Shown: positions 6,147 through 13,834, numbered from the stretch's first letter. The stretch: 15,842 bases of DNA from JAJZJT01 sp049964655 (GCA_049964655.1 JBMFXC010000060.1:1-15842); one strand, 5' to 3'. Notes: generated by a model not told the origin, from the sequence alone. Numbers and translations: made by a program.

Positions 6147-7580
6147 TCACAGCTGGAGCGACTTCACCTCGAGGAACTCTTCGAAGCCGAAGGGGCCGTA
6201 CTCACGCCCGTTGCCCGACTGCTTGTAGCCACCGAAGGGTGCCAGTGGGTTGAAGGCACCCCCGTTGACCTCCACCTGTCCGGTGCGGAGCTGGCGCGCC
6301 ACGGCGATTGCCCGATCCTTGTCTGCCGACCACACGCCCCCGGCGAGCCCGTAGTCGGTGCCGTTGGCGATCTCGACGGCCTCCTCCTCCGAGTCGTACG
6401 GCATGATGCACAGGACAGGGCCGAAGATCTCCTCGCGGGCGATCGTCATGTCCTTGGTGACGTTCGAGAACACCGTTGGCCGCACGAAGAACCCGCGCGA
6501 AAGGCCATCCGGCGGCTCGGTGCCCCCGGTGAGCAGCGTGGCCCCTTCGCCGACCCCCTTGTCGATATAGCTGCGGACCCGGTCCCGCTGGGCGGCGGAC
6601 ACGAGCGGGCCCAACCTCGTCGCCGGGTCGAAGGGGTCCCCCGGAGTGAACGAGCTCGCGGCTTCCACCGCCAGTTCCTCGACCGCGGCGAGCTTGTCCC
6701 GCGGGACGACCATCCGGGTCAAGGCGCTGCAGGTCTGACCCGAATTGAGGTAGCACTTCCCGACCCCGTCCGGTATGGCGGCGGCTAGGTCGGCGTCGTC
6801 GAGGATGACGTTGGCCGACTTCCCCCCCAGCTCGAGTGCCACGCGCTTGACCGTCGCCGCAGCCACCTCGGTCACCCGTCGCCCGGCCCGGGTCGACCCG
6901 GTGAAGGAGACCATGTCGACGTCACGGTGGGCGGCGATGGCCTCCCCCACGACAGGACCGGCTCCGGTCACCAGGTTGAAGACGCCGCTCGGGACCCCGA
7001 CCTCCGCCATGATCTCGGCCAGGACGAAGGCGTTCAGTGGAGCCACCTCGCTCGGCTTGACCACGACCGTGCACCCAGCAGCCAGTGCCGGGGCGACCTT
7101 GGCGGCGATCTGGTGGAGTGGGTAGTTCCACGGCGTGATGCAGCCCACCACGCCGATCGGCTCACGCACCACCAGCGAGTTGCCAATCGTCTGTTCCCAG
7201 GTGAAGTCGGCCGCTAGCTGGGCCACCGAGCCAAACGTGAAGGCAGGCAGGCCGACCTGAACCAGCTGCGACAGCACGTAGGGCATCCCGACCTCACGGC
7301 TGATCAGCGTGGCCAGCTCGTCCGTCCGCGCACTGAGCGCCTCGCTCACCTTGGTCATCAGGGCCGTGCGCTCGTCCAGTGGCGTTGCCGCCCACGCCGG
7401 CGCCGCCTGGCGCGCCGCCGCCACTGCCCGGTCGACGTCCTCGGGAGTCCCTTCGGGGATGGTGCCCATCGGCTCTTCGGTCGTCGAGTCGACCACCGTC
7501 ATCGTTCCAGTTCCGGAAGACGCGACCCACGCTCCCCCGATGAAGAACGCGTCCCGCTTGACCATCTCCGATACCGTCAT
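6147..7580 (-). CDS. NAD(P)-dependent aldehyde dehydrogenase
   Basis: Oxidises an aldehyde to the acid via a thiohemiacetal; cytoplasmic, 477 residues as usual. Catalytic Cys284 in NSGQTCSAL, general base Glu250 in LELGGKSAN, Asn152 in PWNYP, the nucleotide loop SFTGSTRAGRRV (225-236) and EEIFGPVL are all present, so the enzyme should be active. The C-terminus PFGGYKQSGNGREYGPFGFEEFLEVK is standard. The ATG at 7580 is preceded by AAAGGGGGA seven bases upstream, which fixes the start; a longer in-frame start only adds low-complexity sequence. The gene resembles actinobacterial broad-specificity aldehyde dehydrogenases; the substrate is not evident from the neighbours. It is divergent from the S51 peptidase gene and convergent with cobL. 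Confidence 0.95.
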   Translation of the reverse strand: MTVSEMVKRDAFFIGGAWVASSGTGTMTVVDSTTEEPMGTIPEGTPEDVDRAVAAARQAAPAWAATPLDERTALMTKVSEALSARTDELATLISREVGMPYVLSQLVQVGLPAFTFGSVAQLAADFTWEQTIGNSLVVREPIGVVGCITPWNYPLHQIAAKVAPALAAGCTVVVKPSEVAPLNAFVLAEIMAEVGVPSGVFNLVTGAGPVVGEAIAAHRDVDMVSFTGSTRAGRRVTEVAAATVKRVALELGGKSANVILDDADLAAAIPDGVGKCYLNSGQTCSALTRMVVPRDKLAAVEELAVEAASSFTPGDPFDPATRLGPLVSAAQRDRVRSYIDKGVGEGATLLTGGTEPPDGLSRGFFVRPTVFSNVTKDMTIAREEIFGPVLCIMPYDSEEEAVEIANGTDYGLAGGVWSADKDRAIAVARQLRTGQVEVNGGAFNPLAPFGGYKQSGNGREYGPFGFEEFLEVKSLQL

Positions 7581-7611
7581 GGTGCAGTCCCCCTTTAGCT
7601 CTGCCCGCGCC

Positions 7612-7617
7612 AGCCTA
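7612..7617 (-). promoter_or_regulatory. Candidate -10 box for the aldehyde dehydrogenase
   Basis: TAGGCT on the minus strand, 31 bases before the ATG, would start a transcript near 7605 that includes the AAAGGGGGA ribosome-binding site. A GAGACA about 15 bases upstream is a weak -35 candidate. Confidence 0.35.
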
Positions 7618-7713
7618 CCTCCCCGCCGCTCTTGTCTCCCGTCCGCCCCATACCCGCCAGCCCCACACTCGCCAACAGCTGTGGGCTGTGGGCCGTCTGC
7701 CATCGGCTGTCGC

Positions 7714-7719
7714 TACGCT
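7714..7719 (+). promoter_or_regulatory. -10 box of leaderless S51 peptidase gene
   Basis: TACGCT ends exactly six bases before the ATG at 7726. This puts the expected transcription start on the A of the start codon. There is no Shine-Dalgarno sequence, consistent with a leaderless mRNA. No good -35 hexamer is visible. Confidence 0.55.
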
Positions 7720-7725
7720 CGGACG

Positions 7726-8463
7726 ATGGCCGCCGACGCACCTACCATCGTCGCCACCTCGGGAGGGCTCCGTCGAGGCAGCCGCACCGAGCTCGAGCTT
7801 GCGCCGCTCGTCCTCTACGCCATCGAGCTGGCCGGTGTGAGCGGACGGGCACCACGCCTCTGCCACGTCGGGACCGCTGGCGGCGACCAACGTACGATGC
7901 AGGCCTGGCTCAACGAAGCCGGGCGCGTCGCCGGCGTGACCGTCTCGCACCTCAACGTCTTCCCCATGCCGAACGTCGGTGACGTCCTCCGCCACGTGCT
8001 CGACTCGGATGTGGTCTGGGTCGGGGGTGGGAGCGTGGCAAATCTGCTCGCCCTGTGGCGCCTGCACGGCTGGGACACCGTCTTCGGCGAAGCCTGGGTG
8101 CGTGGCGTCGTCTTGGCGGGGGTCTCGGCCGGGTCCATCTGCTGGCACGCGGGAGGGACCACCGACTCGTTCGGGCCCGACTTACGGCCGATCGCCAATG
8201 GGCTCGGCTTCCTGCCGTACTCCAACGGCGTCCACTACGACTCGGAGGCACAGCGTCGACCGCTGTTCCAACGGCTGATCGCCGAGGGCCACCTCCCTGA
8301 CGGCTATGCAACCGACGACGGTGTCGGCCTCGTCTACCGGGGAACCACGCTGGTCGAAGCGGTCACCGAGCTACGCGGCAAAGGTGCCTACCAAGTCGCC
8401 CGTGAAGGTACGACCGCCGTCGAGACCCGCTTCGAACCCCGTCCTCTGCCAGGAGCCGTCTGA
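7726..8463 (+). CDS. Peptidase S51 family protein (peptidase E-like)
   Basis: 245-residue cytoplasmic serine peptidase homologue with a class-I glutamine-amidotransferase-like fold; characterised members are aspartyl dipeptidases (PepE) and cyanophycinases. The nucleophile elbow is AGVSAGSICWH (131-141) with Ser134. WVGGGSVANLLALW (98-111) is the preceding loop that is well conserved in the family, NGVHYDSE (167-174) carries the catalytic His170, and YATDDGVGLVY (194-204) is the terminal strand. Length and motif order match the PepE/YgaJ branch rather than longer cyanophycinases. The start follows directly from the TACGCT promoter. No partner gene is adjacent, so the peptide substrate cannot be inferred. 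Confidence 0.85.
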   Translation: MAADAPTIVATSGGLRRGSRTELELAPLVLYAIELAGVSGRAPRLCHVGTAGGDQRTMQAWLNEAGRVAGVTVSHLNVFPMPNVGDVLRHVLDSDVVWVGGGSVANLLALWRLHGWDTVFGEAWVRGVVLAGVSAGSICWHAGGTTDSFGPDLRPIANGLGFLPYSNGVHYDSEAQRRPLFQRLIAEGHLPDGYATDDGVGLVYRGTTLVEAVTELRGKGAYQVAREGTTAVETRFEPRPLPGAV

Positions 8464-8572
8464 CCCCGACCGCCCGATCGACGCATCCACTCCGGCCTCG
8501 CTCGCGCGGCCGCTACTCGCCCACCCCATCGTGGTTCCCCGGGGGGTCCTGCCGGTGCCGATGCACACCTTG

Positions 8573-8578
8573 TACGCT
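8573..8578 (+). promoter_or_regulatory. Candidate -10 box for the DUF2510 membrane protein
   Basis: TACGCT, identical to the box at 7714-7719, lies 85 bases before the GTG at 8664 and predicts a leader of about 80 bases. Within the leader CTGCA and TGCAG (about 8600-8621) can form a short stem. The rest of the 200-base gap (8464-8663) shows no gene. Confidence 0.35.
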
Positions 8579-8663
8579 GGTCGAGGAGGACCCGAGCACC
8601 CTGCAGCCACTGCCGGATGCAGACGAGCGGCTCCCCGTCCGAAGCGCCCGAAGGGGGTGAACG

Positions 8664-9821
8664 GTGACGACAGTGCACGGCTTCACGGTCCGGCTGGCCG
8701 GCGAACGGCTTGTCGTGGTCGAGATGCCGGACTGCTGGGCCGTCATGAACCGTTACGACGTCTTCCCGCGTGCCCTCGGGCGTTTTCCCAAGGACGACGC
8801 TGGCTGGGCCGCAGCCGTCGCTGAGCTTCGGCGCAGCGAGGCGACTGCCGCCCTCACTGCCGAGACCTCCCGACCCGTTCGGACCCGCTACCGGCCCGAC
8901 GCTCGCAAGCAGTTGAGCTGGCCCCGCATCGGGGTGCTCGTGGTAGCGGCACTCCTCGGCGCGTCCTCACTGCTGCCGTGGGCCACCACGGCTGCCCACG
9001 CACACCTCACCCTCTTCGGGGTCCTCGACAGCGGATGGCGACGCAGCCTTGCCTGGCTGCTGATCGCCGTCGCCGGGTTGGCTGCCATCGAGTCCCAGCT
9101 CGCCCGGTTCGAGCGCGTCCGCGTCCTCGCCTTCCTCCTCGGTGTGGTCGCCTCCGCCCCCGTCGTCGCCGCGTACCAGCAGGAGAACCACCTGTCCCGC
9201 TTCGCCTTCTTCTCGAGCGGGGCCGGGCGGGGACTGGAGCCGGCACCCGGCACGTACGTCGGAGCCGCTGCCTGCGCTCTGCTCCTCCTGGCATGGGCCA
9301 TCTTCCCTGCGCCCAGACGCACCGGCCGCGTCGAACCGGTCGACCTTCCCGCCGCGTCCGCCGGCAACGACGTCTTCGTCTCGGCACTGCCGTCCTCTCC
9401 TGGCACGGGTGCCACCACCTTCACCGGGGGTGCCCAGCCACTGTCGTCAACCCCACTCGGCGGCAGTCCAGTCGGAGGCACCCCGGTTTCCCATGCAATC
9501 CCTGAGCCTCCCGCCTTGCTCGCACCCGACCACCACCATCCCGGGCCGATCCGGCTGGCTGGGTTGCCGCCGCTCGGCGAGGCCCTCGCCCAGCTCGCTC
9601 GGTCCCAGCACGGAATCGACCACACCGCAGCGAACGGCACCGGGACAGCGAACGGCACCGGGACAGCGAACGGCACCGGGACAGCGAACGGCACCGGGAC
9701 AGCGACGCCGTCCTTCCCCGCCGGCTGGTACCCGGACTACGCCCGCTCCGGTCAGCTCCGTTACTACGACGGGACGTCCTGGACCAGCCACATCCATCCC
9801 GCCCCCCAGTCGTCGTCTTGA
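8664..9821 (+). CDS. Four-helix membrane protein with NGTGTA repeats and C-terminal DUF2510
   Basis: 385 residues, function unknown. Residues 1-85 are a soluble N-terminal part (HGFTVRLAGERLVVVEMPD and a charged region). Four hydrophobic segments follow at about 89-108, 128-145, 153-171 and 197-214. A Pro/Gly/Thr-rich linker (220-350) contains four perfect NGTGTA repeats (324-347). The end, PAGWYPDYARSGQLRYYDG followed by TSWT (352-374), is a DUF2510 motif: a short Trp/Tyr-rich domain common at the termini of actinobacterial membrane proteins. The GTG at 8664 has AAGGGGGTG upstream. Charge distribution suggests both ends are cytoplasmic (inference). It is a single gene upstream of the DUF5715-like/AsnB pair on the same strand, 205 bases away. 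Confidence 0.8.
   Translation: MTTVHGFTVRLAGERLVVVEMPDCWAVMNRYDVFPRALGRFPKDDAGWAAAVAELRRSEATAALTAETSRPVRTRYRPDARKQLSWPRIGVLVVAALLGASSLLPWATTAAHAHLTLFGVLDSGWRRSLAWLLIAVAGLAAIESQLARFERVRVLAFLLGVVASAPVVAAYQQENHLSRFAFFSSGAGRGLEPAPGTYVGAAACALLLLAWAIFPAPRRTGRVEPVDLPAASAGNDVFVSALPSSPGTGATTFTGGAQPLSSTPLGGSPVGGTPVSHAIPEPPALLAPDHHHPGPIRLAGLPPLGEALAQLARSQHGIDHTAANGTGTANGTGTANGTGTANGTGTATPSFPAGWYPDYARSGQLRYYDGTSWTSHIHPAPQSSS
9630..9701 (+). repeat. Perfect 18-bp tandem repeat, four copies
   Basis: GCGAACGGCACCGGGACA is repeated four times without a mismatch at 9630, 9648, 9666 and 9684, in frame, encoding (A)NGTGT units in the linker before DUF2510. Perfect identity at the DNA level implies recent expansion, and copy-number change would keep the frame. 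Confidence 0.95.
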
Positions 9822-9921
9822 AGGCCTTCCGGTCGTCGTGAAGGCAGGTCCTGATCTGGTGGACCCGTCCCTGCTCCGGTCCAGCGAGAACCGTTCGTCG
9901 CGGGACCAGGTCACGGCTCGC

Positions 9922-9927
9922 TAGTCT
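9922..9927 (+). promoter_or_regulatory. Candidate -10 box of the DUF5715-like/AsnB operon
   Basis: TAGTCT lies 99 bases before the ATG at 10027 and would start a transcript near 9934 with a leader of about 93 bases. No clear -35 hexamer was found. It is the best TANNNT match in the gap. Confidence 0.4.
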
Positions 9928-9937
9928 TCTCAGGCGG

Positions 9938-10018
9938 AGCCTTAGCCCACGAAGCCTTGGCCCGACTCCTGCCGACACCGTGCAGGAGCTGACAGGAGCG
10001 CCATCCAGCCGGTCGGCA
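9938..10018 (+). promoter_or_regulatory. Repeat-rich leader with competing hairpins
   Basis: The leader has a near-repeat AGCCTTAGCCC (9938-9948) and AGCCTTGGCCC (9953-9963). CTCCTGC (9966-9972) pairs perfectly with GCAGGAG (9982-9988), and a second CAGGAG (9993-9998) could replace it. TGCCGAC (9970-9976) pairs with GTCGGCA (10012-10018), just before the start codon. The first and last pairings share bases 9970-9972 and exclude each other. This layout suits attenuation or translational control; it matches no riboswitch class I recognise. Confidence 0.35.
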
Positions 10019-10026
10019 CCGACAGC

Positions 10027-11055
10027 ATGGCCAGAGCACTCGCCCTTATGAACGTCGACGGTCACCAGCGGCACGAGCTGTCGCCTTCGCTCCTCTCTCC
10101 GGCCTCCGGCCCGGCCCCGGCCGGCGACGTCGCCCCTGGTGTCGCCTCGCCGCCGGATGCGCCAGGCGCCATCGCTCAGACCGTCCTCACCGCGTACCGC
10201 CAAGCAGTCAATGCCCTTCACCGCGAGCTCGTCGTCGACCGCGCCCTCGCCGGTGCCGACGTCACAGCCCGGGTTGATGCCGCCGTCGGCGACCAGCTCA
10301 CCGGACCTCCTTTCACGGCCGTCCTCGAGCGCGTGGCAGGCGGTGTGGACGCCGTACGAGCCACCCTCGTCAGTGAGGTCTCGCGCTTTCGGCCGGGCTC
10401 GCCGAGCTCTGCCTCCGACCGAGAGAGCGTCGTCCGGATCTTCCTCCTCTCCCAGATCGACACCGTCTGGTGGGGCGCGCAGGTTCCCTTCGCGTCGTCA
10501 GCGGACATCGACGCCTCGTCCGAGCTCGTCGGCCTCGACAGGCTCCACAGGCGCGGCAAGCTCCGTTTCCGCTACAAGCTCCAACCTCGTGGCCTGCCCG
10601 GACGCGTCCGCGACCGCGCCCTTCGAGCCCTGCGGCCAGGTCGCCAGCCTCATACCTCGGGCCTCAGCCACGACCTCGTGCGGCCCGAAGGAGTCGCCCT
10701 GCTCAACACCGTGGCGCGCTCGTTCGCCTCGGTGGCGCCGCCGGACACGCCTCCGCTGTGGCTGACGAGCGCACTGCGCTCCGTCGACCAGCAGCAGCGG
10801 CTCCGCGAGCTCGGCTACTCCGCAGTCCTGCCCAGCGCCCACTGCGTCGGCTTCGCCTTCGACGTCGCCATGCAGTGGTTCTCCCGTTTCGGTGCCGACG
10901 AAGCACTGGCCGGCGCGCTCCTCGAGCTTCAGGACGCAGGCGTCGTCAACGTGATCGACGAAGGCCATGCGTGGCATCTCTGCCTCAGCCCCGAGCACCG
11001 CTCCGTGATGCAGGCAGAGTACGAGCGCACCGCCGGAAGCGCTGGAACCGCCTGA
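10027..11055 (+). CDS. DUF5715/M15-like Zn-peptidase homologue
   Basis: 342 residues, no signal peptide or membrane segment, so probably cytoplasmic. The C-terminal domain resembles D-Ala-D-Ala carboxypeptidase-type (M15, DUF5715) proteins: LTSALRSVDQQQRLRELG (246-263), then LPSAHCVGFAFDVAM (268-282) with the S-x-H-x2-G-x-x-x-D pattern (His272, Asp279), and IDEGHAWHLCL (310-320) with Glu312 and His317. All three zinc ligands and the catalytic acid are thus in place. The N-terminal 170 residues show no recognised domain; a Lys/Arg-rich stretch (176-206) precedes the catalytic part. ATG 10027 is assumed; ATG 10048 is possible and neither has a strong ribosome-binding site. The stop is three bases from the AsnB-like start, so they are almost surely co-translated. 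Substrate unknown. Confidence 0.65.
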   Translation: MARALALMNVDGHQRHELSPSLLSPASGPAPAGDVAPGVASPPDAPGAIAQTVLTAYRQAVNALHRELVVDRALAGADVTARVDAAVGDQLTGPPFTAVLERVAGGVDAVRATLVSEVSRFRPGSPSSASDRESVVRIFLLSQIDTVWWGAQVPFASSADIDASSELVGLDRLHRRGKLRFRYKLQPRGLPGRVRDRALRALRPGRQPHTSGLSHDLVRPEGVALLNTVARSFASVAPPDTPPLWLTSALRSVDQQQRLRELGYSAVLPSAHCVGFAFDVAMQWFSRFGADEALAGALLELQDAGVVNVIDEGHAWHLCLSPEHRSVMQAEYERTAGSAGTA

Positions 11056-11058
11056 TCC

Positions 11059-12648
11059 ATGTGCGGCATCGCCCTGGTCGTGGGTCCCGACGGTAGCGAC
11101 GCGCGTTTCCGACAGATGCTCGACGCCATCCGCCCGCGCGGTGAGTCCGAGGAAGTGCTGATCGAACCTGACCTCCGGCTCGGCACCCAACGGCTGAAGA
11201 TCGTCGATCGCGAGCGGGCTCGACAGCCCTGGGTCTCGGCCGACGGCGCCTTCGCCCTCTGCTACAACGGCGAGGTCTTCAACTACCGACAGCTGCGTGA
11301 TGCCCTCGCCAGCGACGGTGCCTCCTTGCGCAGCGAGAGCGACACCGAGGTGGTCCTCGAAGCGTTCCTCCACTGGGGCACGGCGGGCGTCAGTCGTCTC
11401 CGAGGCGAGTTCGCCTTCGCCGTCGTCGAACGAGCTACCGGTCGCGTCTACCTCGGTCGAGACCCGCTCGGCGTCAAGCCGCTCTACTGGGTCCGAGCTG
11501 GCCGGACCCTGTCCGTCGCTTCGGAGCTCAAGGCCCTCGTGCCCTTCGACCTTCCGGTGCACGAGGTGCCGCCAGGTCACCACGGCTGGGCAGAGCCCGG
11601 GGCGGACCCGAAGCTCGCTCCTTACGTCGACCTGTTCCACCTCGGTGAGGACCTCGCTCCGCTCGACGACCCAGACGAGGCTGTCGCCGCGCTGGACGCC
11701 GCCTTCGACGCCTCGGTTGCCGCAAGGGTCGACACGGACCTCACCGTCGGCGTCGTGCTCTCGGGGGGCTTGGACAGCTCCTACGTGCTCGCAACGGCCC
11801 TTCGACACCACTCGGACTGCGTAGCCTTCACCATCGGTACGGCGGACAGCGAGGACGTCGCGACGGCACGGCGGCTGGCCGCGGACCTCGGCGTCCCTCA
11901 CGAGGTCCTCACCGTCCAACCACGCCAGCTCCGGTGGCGTGACGTTCGCGAGGCGATCGCCAGCTCCGAGCTCACCGAGTACGGCGACGTGATCAACGCG
12001 ACCATCTCGAACCGGCTCTACGAGGGCGTCCACCGAGCCGGCGTGAAGGTCGTCCTCTGCGGAGACGGTGCCGACGAGCTCTTCGGTGGCTACGCCATGT
12101 ACCGAGCTACCGACGCGCCAGCTCGGCAACGCCTCTTCGCCCACAAGCTCTCCAACCTGGGCCGGACCGAGCTCCAACGCGTCGACCGGGCCTCCATGGG
12201 CCACGGGGTCGAGGCCCGGGTCCCGTTCCTCGACATCGACCTGGTCGAACTGGCCATGCGGGTCCCTCCTCACCTGAAGGTCCGCGACGGGGTCGAGAAG
12301 TGGATCCTGCGCCAAGCGGCCGCCGGGCACCTCCCCGACTACGTGCTCCGCCGACGGAAGCTCCCCCTCTCCCACGCCTCCGGCCTCCACGAACGGGTCC
12401 GGCTGTTCCGCCCCCTCTTTCCGCGCACCTACCAGTCGCTCGGCTACGGACTGCTCGGCCCAGCCCGCCGCGACTTCTCGACCGTGCTGGAGTCGAACGG
12501 GTACGACCTCGACGCCGCAGTGCGCTCCGCTGCCCAAAACCCCGGCTACTCACCCACCGAGCAGGCGCTCGACTTCCTCGGTGCGCTCCGTTGGAACCTC
12601 CGCCGCTCGCTGCGGACATCTGGTGCCGGCTCCCCTCCGGTCACCTGA
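11059..12648 (+). CDS. Glutamine-dependent asparagine synthetase homologue (AsnB-like)
   Basis: 529 residues, cytoplasmic. N-terminal class-II glutaminase: Cys2 (exposed once Met is removed), RLKIVD (45-50), YNGEVFNY (69-76) and SESDTEV (92-98). C-terminal ATP-pyrophosphatase: SGGLDSS loop (235-241), GDGADELFGGY (335-345), HGVEARVPFLD (382-392) and EKWILRQAA (413-421) with the synthetase-type Lys. Such enzymes adenylate a carboxylate and add ammonia from glutamine. The family makes asparagine but also amidates peptidoglycan diaminopimelate (LtsA/AsnB of Corynebacteriales and Bacillus) or forms rings (beta-lactam synthetase, lasso-peptide C protein). The region before the GDGADE loop (YGDVINATISNRLYEG) does not look like the E. 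coli AsnB aspartate pocket, so the acceptor may not be aspartate. Coupled to the DUF5715-like gene. Confidence 0.88.
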   Translation: MCGIALVVGPDGSDARFRQMLDAIRPRGESEEVLIEPDLRLGTQRLKIVDRERARQPWVSADGAFALCYNGEVFNYRQLRDALASDGASLRSESDTEVVLEAFLHWGTAGVSRLRGEFAFAVVERATGRVYLGRDPLGVKPLYWVRAGRTLSVASELKALVPFDLPVHEVPPGHHGWAEPGADPKLAPYVDLFHLGEDLAPLDDPDEAVAALDAAFDASVAARVDTDLTVGVVLSGGLDSSYVLATALRHHSDCVAFTIGTADSEDVATARRLAADLGVPHEVLTVQPRQLRWRDVREAIASSELTEYGDVINATISNRLYEGVHRAGVKVVLCGDGADELFGGYAMYRATDAPARQRLFAHKLSNLGRTELQRVDRASMGHGVEARVPFLDIDLVELAMRVPPHLKVRDGVEKWILRQAAAGHLPDYVLRRRKLPLSHASGLHERVRLFRPLFPRTYQSLGYGLLGPARRDFSTVLESNGYDLDAAVRSAAQNPGYSPTEQALDFLGALRWNLRRSLRTSGAGSPPVT

Positions 12649-12838
12649 GCCGCGGAAGATCCACGAGCAGCGGGGACGAACCGACGAGGCGCCGGCAGCG
12701 AGCGCCGGATGGTGCAGCGCCCTGCAGTGAGGACGACCCCTCCCTCGGTGTCGTCGGCTACGCTCGCCCGTCCCGGACCCCAGCCGTCCCAAGACGCTGC
12801 CCTCCGGGCCTGGCTGCTCCGCGGAGCGGACGCCCTCC
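12649..12838. other. Convergent gap with GCTCCGCGGAGC palindrome
   Basis: No gene is supported between the ends of the AsnB-like and LLM genes. A 12-bp palindrome GCTCCGCGGAGC (12816-12827) lies 12 bases past the LLM stop and may serve as its terminator, although no T-run follows. A plus-strand TACGCT (12759-12764) has no coding region behind it. CCGGC-n7-GCCGG (about 12703) is a weak stem. Confidence 0.4.
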
Positions 12839-13777
12839 TCAGGGGTGCGCTGCTCTGCCTGAGCTGTGGCGCCGACCGGCCTCGACCAGGGCCGGCGCGA
12901 GTGCCTGCCACTGCGAGCGCGGAATGGTGCGCCGCCCGGCGACGATCGGCTGGACACACACGTGGTCGGCACCGGCCTCGAGGTGGGCTTCGACCCGGGC
13001 CACGACGTCTTCCTCGGTCCCCCAGGCCACCAGTGCGTCGACCACTGCGTCACTGCCACCGTCGACGAGGTCTGCTTCGTCGAAGCCGAGGCGGAGGAGA
13101 TTGCGGACGTAGTTCGGCTGGGACAAGTAGAGCGAGGTGTAGGTGCGGGCGATCTGGCGGGCCTCCGACGGGTCCGTCTCGAGCACGGCTGCTTGTTCGG
13201 GGCAGAGCACCGGCTGTGGTCCGAGCACAGCCCGAGCTCGGGCCGTGTGCTCGGGCGTCACGAAGTACGGATGCGCACCATCGGCCATCTCGGCGGCCAA
13301 GGCCAGCATCTTCGGCCCGAGGGCAGCGAGCACCCGGCGTACCGGGGTCGACGGCCGCTCGGCCGTGTACGGCGCAGCATCGATCGCTTCGAGGTACCGC
13401 CGCATCGCCCCCAGCGGATGCTCGTAGTGATGCCCTCGCAAGTCTTCGACCAGGTTTCGGTGGCTCACGCCCAGGCCGAAGACGACCCGGTCGGGGAACG
13501 CTTCGGTCAGGCCGCGCATCGCCCCCGCCATGGTGACCGCGTCACGCGCCCAGATGTTGGCGATCCCCGTCGCACCGACCAGGCGCGACGTCGACGACAG
13601 GAGCAGCGCCAAGTGCACGAACACGTCACGCCCGGCCACCTCCGGCATCCACAGCGTGCTGTAGCCGAGGTCTTCGAGCTCGGCCGCCAGCTCGCGTGCC
13701 TCGCTCGCCGGGGCCACGTCGAGGCTTCCCGTCCAGATGCCGATCGGACCGAGCACTTGCCGCGTTGCGTCGCTCAT
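12839..13777 (-). CDS. LLM-class F420-dependent oxidoreductase (TIGR03620-like)
   Basis: Luciferase-like TIM-barrel enzyme expected to use reduced coenzyme F420 for hydride transfer; cytoplasmic, 312 residues. Typical blocks: LGPIGIWTGSLD (9-20), LGYSTLWMPEVAGRD (37-51), LVGATGIANIWARDAVTMAGAM (66-87), FPDRVVFGLGVSHRNLVEDLRG (94-115), YEHPLGAMRRYLEAID (118-133), RVLAALGPKMLALAAEMADGAHPYFVTPEHT (148-178). The order and wording match the actinobacterial MSMEG_4141-type F420 subfamily. The ATG at 13777 sits seven bases behind a TAGCGT box and fits the family N-terminus; the longer frame upstream crosses the 16-bp repeats and is rejected. It is divergent from zwf. Substrate unknown. NpdG in the same window could supply F420H2. 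Confidence 0.88.
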   Translation of the reverse strand: MSDATRQVLGPIGIWTGSLDVAPASEARELAAELEDLGYSTLWMPEVAGRDVFVHLALLLSSTSRLVGATGIANIWARDAVTMAGAMRGLTEAFPDRVVFGLGVSHRNLVEDLRGHHYEHPLGAMRRYLEAIDAAPYTAERPSTPVRRVLAALGPKMLALAAEMADGAHPYFVTPEHTARARAVLGPQPVLCPEQAAVLETDPSEARQIARTYTSLYLSQPNYVRNLLRLGFDEADLVDGGSDAVVDALVAWGTEEDVVARVEAHLEAGADHVCVQPIVAGRRTIPRSQWQALAPALVEAGRRHSSGRAAHP

Positions 13778-13784
13778 GGTGGAG

Positions 13785-13790
13785 ACGCTA
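13785..13790 (-). promoter_or_regulatory. -10 box of the leaderless LLM oxidoreductase gene
   Basis: TAGCGT on the minus strand ends seven bases before the ATG at 13777, with no ribosome-binding site between. Transcription would start at or one base before the start codon. The 16-bp repeats lie 45-97 bases upstream, where an activator or repressor could bind. Confidence 0.5.
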
Positions 13791-13834
13791 CCCGGGCTGC
13801 ACGCCGCTTCTCCGGTCGTCGTGGCGCACCGTGT

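Noticed and set aside
9838..9924. A 28-codon GTG-started frame that might be a peptide precursor for the amidotransferase
   Set aside because: No ribosome-binding site, no core-peptide features (no leader/core junction, no Cys/Gly motif), and its stop overlaps the candidate promoter.
9822..10026. c-di-AMP (ydaO) riboswitch upstream of the peptidase homologue
   Set aside because: Such riboswitches often precede actinobacterial cell-wall hydrolases, but its conserved core was not found, and the protein lacks a signal peptide.
12709..13536. A plus-strand frame over the end of the LLM gene
   Set aside because: Antisense to a well-supported F420 oxidoreductase and Arg/Ala/Pro-rich without motifs.
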